This document shows, piece by piece, positions 15,823 through 23,332 of a DNA stretch of 23,783 nt. The notes below the pieces were generated by a model. It did no database searches, was not told where the DNA came from, and saw nothing but the letters and a program-made list of their open reading frames with translations. How positions within the stretch are numbered: the stretch's first letter is position 1; every line of letters begins with the position of its first letter. Source of the DNA: JBHJHK01 sp050330975. GTDB taxonomy: Bacteria > Pseudomonadota > Gammaproteobacteria > Competibacterales > Competibacteraceae. Location: positions 1 through 23,783 of the forward strand of contig JBHJHK010000093.1 of the NCBI GenBank assembly GCA_050330975.1, in the 5' to 3' direction. The position numbers and the translations under genes were made by a program.

Positions 15823-17115
15823 ATGACTAGCTACCACCAGGCCGGCATCGATGACGTCGCGGCGTTTTACCAAGACAAATTCGCCTTTGAGGCCGACCAC
15901 GACTTCACCCCGCGCTTGATCCACTTCCACAGCTTGTACTATTTCAAGCGGGTGTGGATCTATGCCCAAGTGCGTCCCGAGAGCAAAGTGTTGGATGTGG
16001 GGTGTGGCTCGGGGGCCATGGCCTGCCTCAAGCGCAAGGGGTGTCAACTGTACGGGGTGGACTTCTCCGCCAAGGCTTTGGCCATCGCCGCAGGCCGCAA
16101 CGGCTACGATGCCACCTTCTGCGGCGATATCCTCGACTGCGATTTTGAGCTGGCGAGCTTTGACTACGTGGTGAGCGTCGACGTCTTTGGCCACATCCCC
16201 TTCCAGGCCAAGAACGCCGTCATCGAGCGTCTCAAGGCCTTCCTGGTGCCGGGGGGGGTCATGCTCCACGGCATCGAGTGCGCCGCCATCGACTACGAGG
16301 CCATGAGCTCCGAGGAACTGGCCCGCTTTGTGGCCGTAGACGGCCACGTGGGGATGGAGGATCGCCGGGCCAACCTGGAGCGCTTCGGCCGGTTTTTCCC
16401 CCACGTCGAGGCCGCCGTGCGCTACGACGTCATCAAGAACGCCGAGGACTACCCCAAACAACACGGCGCCTATGGCAAAACCCTCACCCAGCCCCTGGCG
16501 GCCTACTTGGCCACCTTGGGACCCTTTGACCGGGAGGTGTTCGACGTGGCGGCAGGTATCGCCACGGTGAACCTCCAGCGGGAAAAAATCGGCGGCGAGG
16601 GGGTGGGGGAGGGATTTTTGCTGCTGGCCGCCTCCGATGTCCCCCTGCCTCCCCCGGACTGGGCGTTTCCCACCGCCAACCCCCCCGCCCTAGATGCCCC
16701 GCTGTTGCCCGACGACCAGGTGTTCTTGCGGGGGTTTTACCCCGTGGAAAGCGATGGCGAAACCCTCTATCGCTGGAGTACCCGGGAGGGCTACATCTAC
16801 CTCCAGGGCCATGCCGGAGCGCGCCTCAAACTGTCCCTCTACAGCCACTATCCGCGGATCGGCGAGGCCCCCGTGGAGGTGTTTGTGGTACAGGCCACCG
16901 ACAACGCGGTGCTCCACCATCTAATCCTCTACAGTCCACAACCGGTGGAGGTCGCCGTGGATATCCCCTCTACCGCCACCGACTATCTCCTCAAGCTCTA
17001 CAGCACCACCACCTGGGTGCCCTGCTACAGCCAAGGGGGCGACGATGGCCGAGAACTCGGGGTGGGGGTCAAATGGGTCTACCTCGTGCCCCGGGACGGC
17101 GGCCATGGCGGCTAG
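15823..17115 (+). CDS. SAM-dependent methyltransferase with C-terminal glycan-locus beta domain
   Basis: The 430-residue protein has a class I methyltransferase in its first about 230 residues, with motif I VLDVGCGSGAM (56-66), acidic motif GVDFS, and FDYVVSVDVFGHI. A beta-rich C-terminal domain (about 295-425) opens with FLRGFYPVE and RWSTREGYIYL. It resembles the domain with a GWYPPE...RW motif that recurs on glycosyltransferases and methyltransferases of surface-polysaccharide loci; its function is not settled. The likely substrate is a sugar of the exported glycan, inferred from context. The ATG at 15823 is 73 nt after the previous gene. The 3' end overlaps the next gene's ATG by 11 nt. 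Confidence 0.83.
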   Translation: MTSYHQAGIDDVAAFYQDKFAFEADHDFTPRLIHFHSLYYFKRVWIYAQVRPESKVLDVGCGSGAMACLKRKGCQLYGVDFSAKALAIAAGRNGYDATFCGDILDCDFELASFDYVVSVDVFGHIPFQAKNAVIERLKAFLVPGGVMLHGIECAAIDYEAMSSEELARFVAVDGHVGMEDRRANLERFGRFFPHVEAAVRYDVIKNAEDYPKQHGAYGKTLTQPLAAYLATLGPFDREVFDVAAGIATVNLQREKIGGEGVGEGFLLLAASDVPLPPPDWAFPTANPPALDAPLLPDDQVFLRGFYPVESDGETLYRWSTREGYIYLQGHAGARLKLSLYSHYPRIGEAPVEVFVVQATDNAVLHHLILYSPQPVEVAVDIPSTATDYLLKLYSTTTWVPCYSQGGDDGRELGVGVKWVYLVPRDGGHGG

Positions 17116-18274
17116 GGCGTTGCGCATCGTCATCGCCACCGTCCAGGTACCCTTTGTCCGCGGCGGTGCCGAAGTCCACGCCGAGGGTTTGGCCAACGCC
17201 CTCAACCGCGCCGGTCACCGGGCGGAGATCGTCGCCATCCCCTTCAAGTGGTATCCCCCCGAGCGGATCCCCGAGCAGATGCTGGCCTGTCGGTTGTTGG
17301 ATCTCACCGAGAGCAGCGGGCGGCCCATCGACCGCCTCATCGGCCTGCGTTTTCCCGCCTATCTGATTCCCCATCCCCACAAGATTTTGTGGATCCTCCA
17401 CCAACACCGCACCGCCTACGACCTGTGGGACACGCCGTTAAACGACCTCAAGCCCTTTGCCAACGGCCTGGCGATTCGCGACGCCATCCACTGCGCCGAC
17501 GGCCGCCACCTCCCCGAGGCCAAGGCCATCTACACCAATTCCCACAACGTCAGCCGCCGCCTCAAGACCTTTTGTGGCTTGGATTCCACCCCTTTGTACC
17601 ATCCCCCCCCCAACGCCGAAGCTTTTTACAGCGCCGAGGCCGAGGACTACGTGTTTTTCCCCAGCCGCATCAACCGCACCAAGCGCCAGCATCTGGTCTT
17701 AGAAGCTCTGGCCGCCACCGAGGAGCCCGTAGTGCTGCGCATCGCCGGGGTATCCGACGACGAGGGTTATGGCCGGGAACTCAAGACCACGGCCGAGCGC
17801 TTGGCCCTGGGTGATCGCCTCCAGTGGCTGGGGGAAATCAGCGAGGAGGAAAAGCGCCACCAGTACGCCCACTCCCTGGGGGTAGTGTACCCACCGGTGG
17901 ACGAGGACCTGGGCTATGTCACCCTGGAGGCCATGTTGGCCGCCAAGCCCGTGGTGACGTGCGTCGATTCTGGGGGGCCCTTGGAGTTCATCGCCGATCA
18001 CCACAGCGGTATGGTGGTGGCCCCCGAACCCCGGGCCTTGGCCGCGGCTCTGGATACCCTGTGGCGCCAGCGGGGGTTGGCGGCGACCTGGGGTCGGGCG
18101 GCTTTGGCCGCCTACCGAGAGCGGCGTATCAGCTGGGAAACGGTGGTGGAGGTGTTGACGAGGTGCACTCCGTGCCCCGCCTCCACTGGTTTTCCCCCCT
18201 GCCGCCGGCGCCCTCGGACATCGGCCACTACACCCGGCGGCTGTTGCCCCACCTCGCCCGGCGGGCAAAGGTGA
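17105..18274 (+). CDS. GT4-family glycosyltransferase
   Basis: This is a GT-B fold retaining glycosyltransferase, probably adding a sugar to the cell-surface glycan on the cytoplasmic side. Motifs: an N-terminal Rossmann strand ALRIVIATVQVPFVRGGAEVH with the GGAE loop, YTNSHNVSRRL, VFFPSRINRTKRQ at the start of the second domain, and the E-x7-E signature EDLGYVTLE with GGPLEFI downstream. I chose the ATG at 17105; an earlier ATG lies deep inside the previous gene. The last about 37 codons (from 18164) give a Cys/Pro/Arg-rich tail that is the out-of-frame image of the next gene. Homology-like sequence ends at WETVVEVL, so the native stop may have been lost by a frameshift: a TGA sits in another frame at 18156-18158. 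The sugar specificity cannot be read from the sequence. Confidence 0.85.
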   Translation: MAARALRIVIATVQVPFVRGGAEVHAEGLANALNRAGHRAEIVAIPFKWYPPERIPEQMLACRLLDLTESSGRPIDRLIGLRFPAYLIPHPHKILWILHQHRTAYDLWDTPLNDLKPFANGLAIRDAIHCADGRHLPEAKAIYTNSHNVSRRLKTFCGLDSTPLYHPPPNAEAFYSAEAEDYVFFPSRINRTKRQHLVLEALAATEEPVVLRIAGVSDDEGYGRELKTTAERLALGDRLQWLGEISEEEKRHQYAHSLGVVYPPVDEDLGYVTLEAMLAAKPVVTCVDSGGPLEFIADHHSGMVVAPEPRALAAALDTLWRQRGLAATWGRAALAAYRERRISWETVVEVLTRCTPCPASTGFPPCRRRPRTSATTPGGCCPTSPGGQR

Positions 18275-19515
18275 CGTTGTGGACCAGCGCCGAGACCTGG
18301 GATCGAGAATTGGAGGATTTCGCCGACCTGCGGTCGTGGCGCGACGAACCCTGGCGAGCCCTCAACGAAGGAGACATGGCCTTTTATCACTTGGGCAACA
18401 ACGCCGCCATGCACTGGGACATCTGGCGGGTGAGCCGGGGTCATCCCGGGGTGGTAGTGGTCCACGACCTGAGGCTCCAGCATCTGTTTTTGGGCATTTA
18501 CAACGATATCCTCCAAGACCCCAGCGCCCACCGAGCCGCCATGGCCCGCCACTAGGGTCCCCCGGGGGCCGCCGCCGCCGAGGATCACCGCCAAGGCCAG
18601 CGCACGGCCCTGGACTTGGCGGTGGAGTTTCCCCTCATCGACCACGCCGTCGACGGGGCTTTGGGGGCGGTGGTCCACGTGCCCATGGCCTTTGACCACC
18701 TGGAGCCCTTGGGTCTGTGTCCTTTGTTGGAACAACCTCTGCCCTATCCACCGGGCCCTGCCCCCGCGCCCCCGCCGCCCCTGGGGTCCCGGGAACCCCT
18801 GCGCCTCATCGCCTTTGGCTATATGGGGATCAACCGGCGCTTGGAGGGGATTTTTCAGGCCATGGCCACCTTTGATCAACCCGAGCGCCTGCAGCTAGAC
18901 CTCTACGGTGAGCTGTACGACCCCGGGGCCGTGGCGGATTTGGTGACCCACTGGCAGTTGGACGACCGCGTTACCCTCCACGGCTTTGTCCCCGAGGCCC
19001 ACCTGGACGCGGCCCTGGCGGCCTCCCACCTGGCCCTCAACCTGCGCTATCCCTCCATGGGGGAGGCGTCGGGGAGTCAACTGCGGATCTTCGACCGCGC
19101 CCGGGGGAGTTTGGTGACCCGCACCGGCTGGTACGCCACTTTGCCCTTGGATGCCGTGGGATTTGTCGACCCCGATCCCCAACGGGAAGTGATGGATCTT
19201 CACCGCCACTGGCGGCAACTGTTGGCCGACCCCCGGGCGTTGGCAACCATGGGTGCCGCCGGGCGGCGTCACCTGGAGACTCACCACTGTCCCGAAGCCT
19301 ACGTGGACGGCCTCCTGGCGCTTTTGCCCCACGCCGTCCGTTGGCGGACCGGATGGGCGGGGCGATGGTTGACCCGGCGCGCCGGGGAGGAGCTGGCCGC
19401 TTGGGGATTGACGCGGCGGGCTTTGGACATGGAGCGGTTGACGAGCCTCTGTGGGGGCATGTGGCCCGAGGTGGGCGCCACCTCCCGTGGCCAGCGAGCG
19501 GTGAGGGGGGAATAG
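18163..19515 (+). pseudogene. GT4-like glycosyltransferase interrupted by an in-frame TAG
   Basis: One continuous frame of 451 codons is split by TAG at 18553-18555. Before it lies a typical GT4 N-terminus (HWFSPLPPAPSDIGHYTRRLLP, then VVVVHDLRLQHLFLGIYND). Immediately after it the same protein continues (DLAVEFPLIDHAVDGALGAVVHVP, then LRLIAFGYMGINRR, LHGFVPE and a degenerate acceptor loop YPSMGEASGS). Relatives have Tyr-Gly where this gene has TAG-GGT, so a single Tyr-to-amber change (TAC or TAT to TAG) explains it. The likely start is GTG 18163, 9 nt after GGAGGT; GTG 18172 is the alternative. Without suppression only a 130-residue stub is made. TAG serves as an ordinary stop elsewhere in the window (10767 gene, 15823 gene, 20832 gene), which argues against recoding. 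A sequencing error is also possible. Confidence 0.8.
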
Positions 19516-19517
19516 TC

Positions 19518-20735
19518 GTGGCCGAAGACGTCGCCCTCGACGACGCCCTGGGCCTGTTGACCTGGTCGTTTCGGACCGTCCTCGGCCGGGAAGTGGACGA
19601 GGAGGCGGTGGGTTTCTTCGTCCCCCTGTTGGCCGAGGGGCGGCTCAGTCCCGCGGAATTGCTCCAGCAGCTGGCCAGTTGCGACGAGTACCGGCGGCGT
19701 TTTGAGGTGTCGGATCCGGCCCGGGTGGTGGACGAGGCCTTTTTGGGTCTGTTGGATCGGTCGGTGGACGATGCCAGCCGCCGGGCGTACTGCGAAGCGC
19801 TGGCGGCGGGGACCCTGACCCCGGCCCAGTTGCTGGCCCAACTGCGGCAGAGCGAAGAATACGACTGCCGCTGGCGCCGTTTTGCCGACGACTACCGACC
19901 GGAAGCCGACCCCGCCCTAGGGCCCTGTCAAACGCCTCAAGCCCTGGCCCTGGCGGCCCGTCTCGGGGAAACCCAGGCCGTGGCCGTCGAGGCCTTCGAC
20001 CGGGCGTGGAGCCAATACTTGGGCGACTCCGGGGAGCTGTCCCGGGACCAGGCGGCCTACCTCGCCAGCCACCGCCGGCGCTTTTTCGAATTGCTCAACG
20101 CCGTGGGGGAACTCACCCGCACCGTGGACCGCCCACGGGTCTTGGAGTTTGGGGTCTCGACCTTTTCCGCCCTCTATCGGCGCTTTTACCCCTCTTTGCG
20201 GATGTTCACCGCCGATCGACCCCTGCCCCCCGACCACGGGGGTTTCACCGCCGAGCGCTGTCGGCAGATCGTCGGCAGCGAGGCTCACTTTGGCGTCGAC
20301 CTCCACGACGAAGCCTTTGCCCACACCTCGGGCCTGAGTGCTCAGCCCCCCTTTGACCTCATCCTCTTCACCGAAGTCCTAGAGCACCTGTTGGTGGATC
20401 CCGTGGCGCTGTTGGCCCAGCTCCTAAGCTTGTTGAAGCCCCAGGGCTATCTGTACTTGACGACTCCCAATGTCTTCTCCCATCACCGCCTGGCGATGGT
20501 GCGCCGGCGGCACAATCCCCAGGCCGTCTACCCGGGGCGAAAGGCCAACGAAGACGCCCACTGCCACCTGCGGGAGTACGCCATGGGGGAACTGTTGACC
20601 TTTGTCACCCGCGCCGGGGGGCGGGTGGCCGCGGGTTATTTCTCCAGTTGCTGGGATCCGCCGGCGCTGGTGGCCAATCATCTGCGGGCCCACCCCGACC
20701 AATGCAGCAACCTGGTGGTGGTCGCCCAGCCCTGA
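19518..20735 (+). CDS. double DUF4214-like domain / SAM methyltransferase fusion
   Basis: The 405-residue protein starts at GTG 19518, 7 nt after a GAGGGGGG ribosome-binding site and two bases after the previous stop. Two related helical repeats resembling DUF4214 occupy about 9-62 (TVLGREVDEEAVGFF, LLQQLASCDEYRRRF) and about 70-120 (FLGLLDRSVDDASRRAYC, LLAQLRQSEEYDCRW). A diverged methyltransferase follows (about 185-405) with a motif I variant RVLEFGVSTFS, FDLILFTEVLEHL and LKPQGYLYLTTPNVF. The Gly-rich loop is weak, so activity is uncertain. The DUF4214 type links it to the 13698 protein. It is the last gene of the glycan operon and lies upstream of a palindrome at 20776. Confidence 0.8.
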   Translation: MAEDVALDDALGLLTWSFRTVLGREVDEEAVGFFVPLLAEGRLSPAELLQQLASCDEYRRRFEVSDPARVVDEAFLGLLDRSVDDASRRAYCEALAAGTLTPAQLLAQLRQSEEYDCRWRRFADDYRPEADPALGPCQTPQALALAARLGETQAVAVEAFDRAWSQYLGDSGELSRDQAAYLASHRRRFFELLNAVGELTRTVDRPRVLEFGVSTFSALYRRFYPSLRMFTADRPLPPDHGGFTAERCRQIVGSEAHFGVDLHDEAFAHTSGLSAQPPFDLILFTEVLEHLLVDPVALLAQLLSLLKPQGYLYLTTPNVFSHHRLAMVRRRHNPQAVYPGRKANEDAHCHLREYAMGELLTFVTRAGGRVAAGYFSSCWDPPALVANHLRAHPDQCSNLVVVAQP

Positions 20736-20775
20736 GATCTATGCCGTCGAGGTGGCCAAATGGGCTATCATTGGT

Positions 20776-20805
20776 GACTGACAACAGGGATGTTCGTTGT
20801 CGGTC
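20776..20805 (+). promoter_or_regulatory. inverted repeat between the glycan operon and the next gene
   Basis: GACTGACAAC and GTTGTCGGTC form a 10-bp stem (one T-G pair) around a 10-base loop. It is 41 nt after the stop of the methyltransferase gene and 26 nt before the ATG at 20832. No T-run follows, so a canonical terminator is unlikely. The position suits an operator or an mRNA structure that separates the two genes. An alternative ATG for the next gene (20790) falls inside the loop, which favours the later start. Confidence 0.45.
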
Positions 20806-20831
20806 ATCATTACTCTCCACAAGGCTTCACC

Positions 20832-22106
20832 ATGACGCAGCAGATCGACACAGCCCGCTTAGAACGGCGTCGTCAACAGCTCTATCGCCTCGGTCTGAGT
20901 CGTTACGAAGACGTGCTCGTGGCCATGGACCGCATCTTGAACGAATTGAGTCCCAAGGCCGCCTTGGAGTCGCGCTTGCCCTCTAAAGAGCGCCTCCACC
21001 AGACCCTAGAACGCCTGCGGTCGGCCAATTTGCAGGTCCAACTCAGCGCCAAGCCCCACCCCATACAACGCAACGTCTACATCGCCGGTCTGCTGCTGCC
21101 CTCAGAAGGCCTGGTGGAGCACTTTGCCGCCGCCGATGAGCGCCGCGATGAAACCCCTGAAGACCCCTTTGGCGCCTTGAGTCTCTACGCCACCTTGAGC
21201 CACTACGGCGTCGAGCAGTTGGTGCTGTCAGATCGCCGGCGCCGGCGCCGGGCCACGGTGATGCTCTCCCCCTACGAGCGGGAATTTCGTCTGCCGGGGA
21301 GCGACGGCGCCGAATTGCGGCGCCTCATCGACCGAGCCCTCTACGACGGCGAGCGCCTGGCCCTGCGACCGGAGATGGTGGCCGAGTTCAACGCCATGGA
21401 TCCCGAGCGCCGCCGCCACCTGGCCATCAAGGGATTGTGTTTGCTCGTCGACCCCACCTCCGACCGGCGGGATTTGATGGTGCCCGAGGCGTTTCGCCGC
21501 CGCGGCGCCGAGGGCGTCGAAGCCCTCAATGGCTTGGTGGCTGACATCCGACAGCGTCTGGTCAACGTGTCCGGCGACGAGCACCACAGGGCCCGCTACT
21601 GGCTGTGTCGCGACGACGACGAGCCGTCTCGGGCGCTGTTCGACCGCGTCGTCGACGGGCAACTGTGGCGCGACAAGGCCTTTACCGACCGCTTACAGGC
21701 CCTGGGGATTTCTCTCCACACCCCCACGGAGCTGGACCCCACGGCCTGGGAGGTCTTGGAATTCCGCCGCTTCTACGACGGCTTCCAGCGCCTGGACCAG
21801 GAGGCCACCTTGAGCGGGCGTGGGGCCAAGGCCACCGAGGAGACCGTCCAAGGGTTCCTCGAGGGGGTGAAGGCGTCCCCTCGCGAAACCGGGGCCGTGC
21901 GCGTCCCCTTGGCATTGCGCTGCCTCGCCAACCACGTGCTCATCACCCGAGAACCCCAGCCCATTCCCGACGAGACCCGGTTTGATCTGTGGCTCGAGCG
22001 TCCTGAAATCCGCAACTGGCTCACCGAACAGGGATTGCAGGCGGAAATTGGCCCCGGAGCCGACGGTCTGAACCAGCGCCCCGTGCGTCTGCGGCCCCTG
22101 GCCTAG
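20832..22106 (+). CDS. 424-aa cytoplasmic protein, family not recognised
   Basis: This is a hydrophilic, strongly charged, mostly helical protein with no signal peptide or membrane segment. A basic run RRRRRR lies near residue 140, next to YGVEQLVLSD and VMLSPYEREF. I do not recognise a family or catalytic motif. The ATG at 20832 follows AAGG by 8 nt; an upstream in-frame ATG at 20790 lies in a palindrome loop and is less likely. Codon use is like that of neighbouring genes, so it is probably resident rather than recently acquired. Its stop overlaps the convergent ROK kinase stop by three bases. Confidence 0.75.
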   Translation: MTQQIDTARLERRRQQLYRLGLSRYEDVLVAMDRILNELSPKAALESRLPSKERLHQTLERLRSANLQVQLSAKPHPIQRNVYIAGLLLPSEGLVEHFAAADERRDETPEDPFGALSLYATLSHYGVEQLVLSDRRRRRRATVMLSPYEREFRLPGSDGAELRRLIDRALYDGERLALRPEMVAEFNAMDPERRRHLAIKGLCLLVDPTSDRRDLMVPEAFRRRGAEGVEALNGLVADIRQRLVNVSGDEHHRARYWLCRDDDEPSRALFDRVVDGQLWRDKAFTDRLQALGISLHTPTELDPTAWEVLEFRRFYDGFQRLDQEATLSGRGAKATEETVQGFLEGVKASPRETGAVRVPLALRCLANHVLITREPQPIPDETRFDLWLERPEIRNWLTEQGLQAEIGPGADGLNQRPVRLRPLA

Positions 22107-23044
22107 GGGTTGTCGTCGGAAGTTGGGGGCCACAGCCATGCCGCGCCCCGCACTCCGCTGGCATCGCCGTGGCGGGGGGGCAACAGCGCCGTGGCAACGT
22201 CGGGGGAAAACACCCACCGTCGCCATAGTTGAGGCACCCGCCGGTAGAGGTCGACGAGCTTCGACAAGCCACCGCCGAGGACGATGGCGTGGGGATCCAG
22301 CTGGTTGATCACGGTGGCCAGGGCCCGCGCCAAGCGCTCCTCGTAGCGCCCCAGGGTGTCCAGGGCGCCTTTGTCCCCCTGGGTGGCGGCGGCGGCGATG
22401 GCTTCTGCCGTGGTGGGTGTCGGCCAGCGCTGCCCGTGGTCCCGGGCCAGGCCCGGTCCCGACAGCCAGGTTTCGATGCAGCCTCTAAGGCCGCAGTAGC
22501 ACACCGGACCCGGGCGTTCGTCGTCGCCGGGCCAGGGGAGGGGGTTGTGGCCCCACTCCCCGGCGATGGCGTTGGGTCCCCGGAGCAATTGGCCCCGGAC
22601 CACGATGCCGCCCCCCACGCCGGTGCCGAGGATGACGCCAAACACCACCGGGTATCCCTCGGCGGCGCCGTCGACGGCTTCGGAGAGGGCGAAACAGTCG
22701 GCGTCGTTGGCCACTCGCACCGGGCGTCGGAGGAGCACCTCCAAGTCGCGATCCAAGGGGCGGCCAATGAGCCAGGTGGAATTGGCGTTCTTGACCAGGC
22801 CTGTGGGGGGATCCAGCGCCCCGGGCATGGCCACCCCCACCCGGGCTGGACCGCCACCCCGGCCCTCGAGGGCTGCCACTAACTGGGCCATGGCGCCCAG
22901 GGTCTGGGGATAATCCCCCCGAGGGGTGGGGATGCGCTGCCTGGCGCGCACCAACCCCTCCCCATCCATGAGTATCCCTTCGATTTTGGTGCCCCCCAAA
23001 TCGATGCCGATGCGCCAGGCAGTGGGATCGATGTCACGGCCCAT
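22103..23044 (-). CDS. ROK-family sugar kinase (fructokinase-like)
   Basis: This cytoplasmic kinase phosphorylates a hexose, most likely fructose, glucose or an N-acetylated sugar. The 313-residue protein has the ATP-loop DLGGTK (15-20), the catalytic-Asp motif ANDADCFALSEA (Asp114), GTGVGGGIV (about 140-148), GEWGH (His166) and a zinc site CYCGLRGCIE (Cys182, Cys184, Cys189), the layout of Mak/NagK-type ROK kinases. ROK repressors carry an N-terminal helix-turn-helix, and none is present. I chose the ATG at 23044 because GGGAGG lies 7 nt upstream; the GTG at 23050 is only 1 nt from that site. The 3' end overlaps the convergent gene's stop in the palindrome CTAG (22103-22106). The substrate is not decided by the sequence. 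Confidence 0.88.
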   Translation of the reverse strand: MGRDIDPTAWRIGIDLGGTKIEGILMDGEGLVRARQRIPTPRGDYPQTLGAMAQLVAALEGRGGGPARVGVAMPGALDPPTGLVKNANSTWLIGRPLDRDLEVLLRRPVRVANDADCFALSEAVDGAAEGYPVVFGVILGTGVGGGIVVRGQLLRGPNAIAGEWGHNPLPWPGDDERPGPVCYCGLRGCIETWLSGPGLARDHGQRWPTPTTAEAIAAAATQGDKGALDTLGRYEERLARALATVINQLDPHAIVLGGGLSKLVDLYRRVPQLWRRWVFSPDVATALLPPRHGDASGVRGAAWLWPPTSDDNP

Positions 23045-23079
23045 GGTCACGCCTCCCAGACGTCATGGACGACACTAGG

Positions 23080-23134
23080 CCCCGGTGAGGAGGACCTCAC
23101 CCCGGGGGAACCCGTGCGTAGTCGTACGCATTTT
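23080..23134. other. two hairpins in the ROK kinase leader
   Basis: GGTGAGG/CCTCACC (23084-23101), extended by CCCC/GGGG with a two-base bulge to 23080-23107, is followed by GTGCGTA/TACGCAT (23114-23131), which runs into TTTT (to 23134) on the plus strand. On the minus strand both would sit in the 5' untranslated region of the ROK kinase mRNA. On the plus strand the second hairpin plus TTTT could be a weak terminator for the gene ending at 22106. Confidence 0.3.
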
Positions 23135-23244
23135 GCCCTCAAAGTCCCGGCGATACTCTGGGGAACAACGACGATATGACATTGGATCTCCACAGCGCGT
23201 CCCTCGACAGAGCCCATTGGGATATCGGCTGAGCTGCCGTCATT

Positions 23245-23289
23245 TAGCGGCTTGTCGTGTAGCGGTTTGTCGTGTAGCGGTTTGTCGTG
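23245..23289. repeat. three tandem copies of a 15-nt unit
   Basis: TAGCGG(C/T)TTGTCGTG occurs three times head to tail at 23245-23259, 23260-23274 and 23275-23289. A partial fourth TAG follows. The only difference is one C/T change in the first copy. It lies immediately upstream of the intrinsic terminator and outside any plausible gene. Confidence 0.92.
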
Positions 23290-23303
23290 TAGGTAGTGGT
23301 TTG

Positions 23304-23332
23304 GCCGGAACTCCGGGTTCCGGCTTTTTTTT
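23304..23332 (+). terminator. intrinsic (Rho-independent) terminator on the plus strand
   Basis: GCCGGAAC and GTTCCGGC form a perfect 8-bp GC-rich stem around TCCGG, followed directly by eight T residues (23325-23332). The T-run overlaps the TAA stop of the minus-strand receiver gene. Read on the minus strand, the hairpin has an A-run before it and no T-run after it, so it is oriented for plus-strand transcripts. The nearest plus-strand gene ends about 1.2 kb upstream. Confidence 0.9.

Noticed and set aside
17824..18162. N-terminal extension of the broken glycosyltransferase
   Set aside because: This is the out-of-frame image of the preceding GT4 gene (Gly-rich). The GT-like sequence begins near 18163, after a good ribosome-binding site.
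18553..18555. TAG as a recoded (sense) codon, for example pyrrolysine
   Set aside because: TAG ends several other intact genes in the window, and no recoding element is evident. Nonsense mutation or sequencing error is simpler.
23245..23289. CRISPR array or phage attachment site
   Set aside because: The 15-nt units are directly adjacent without spacers, and no cas or integrase gene is present.
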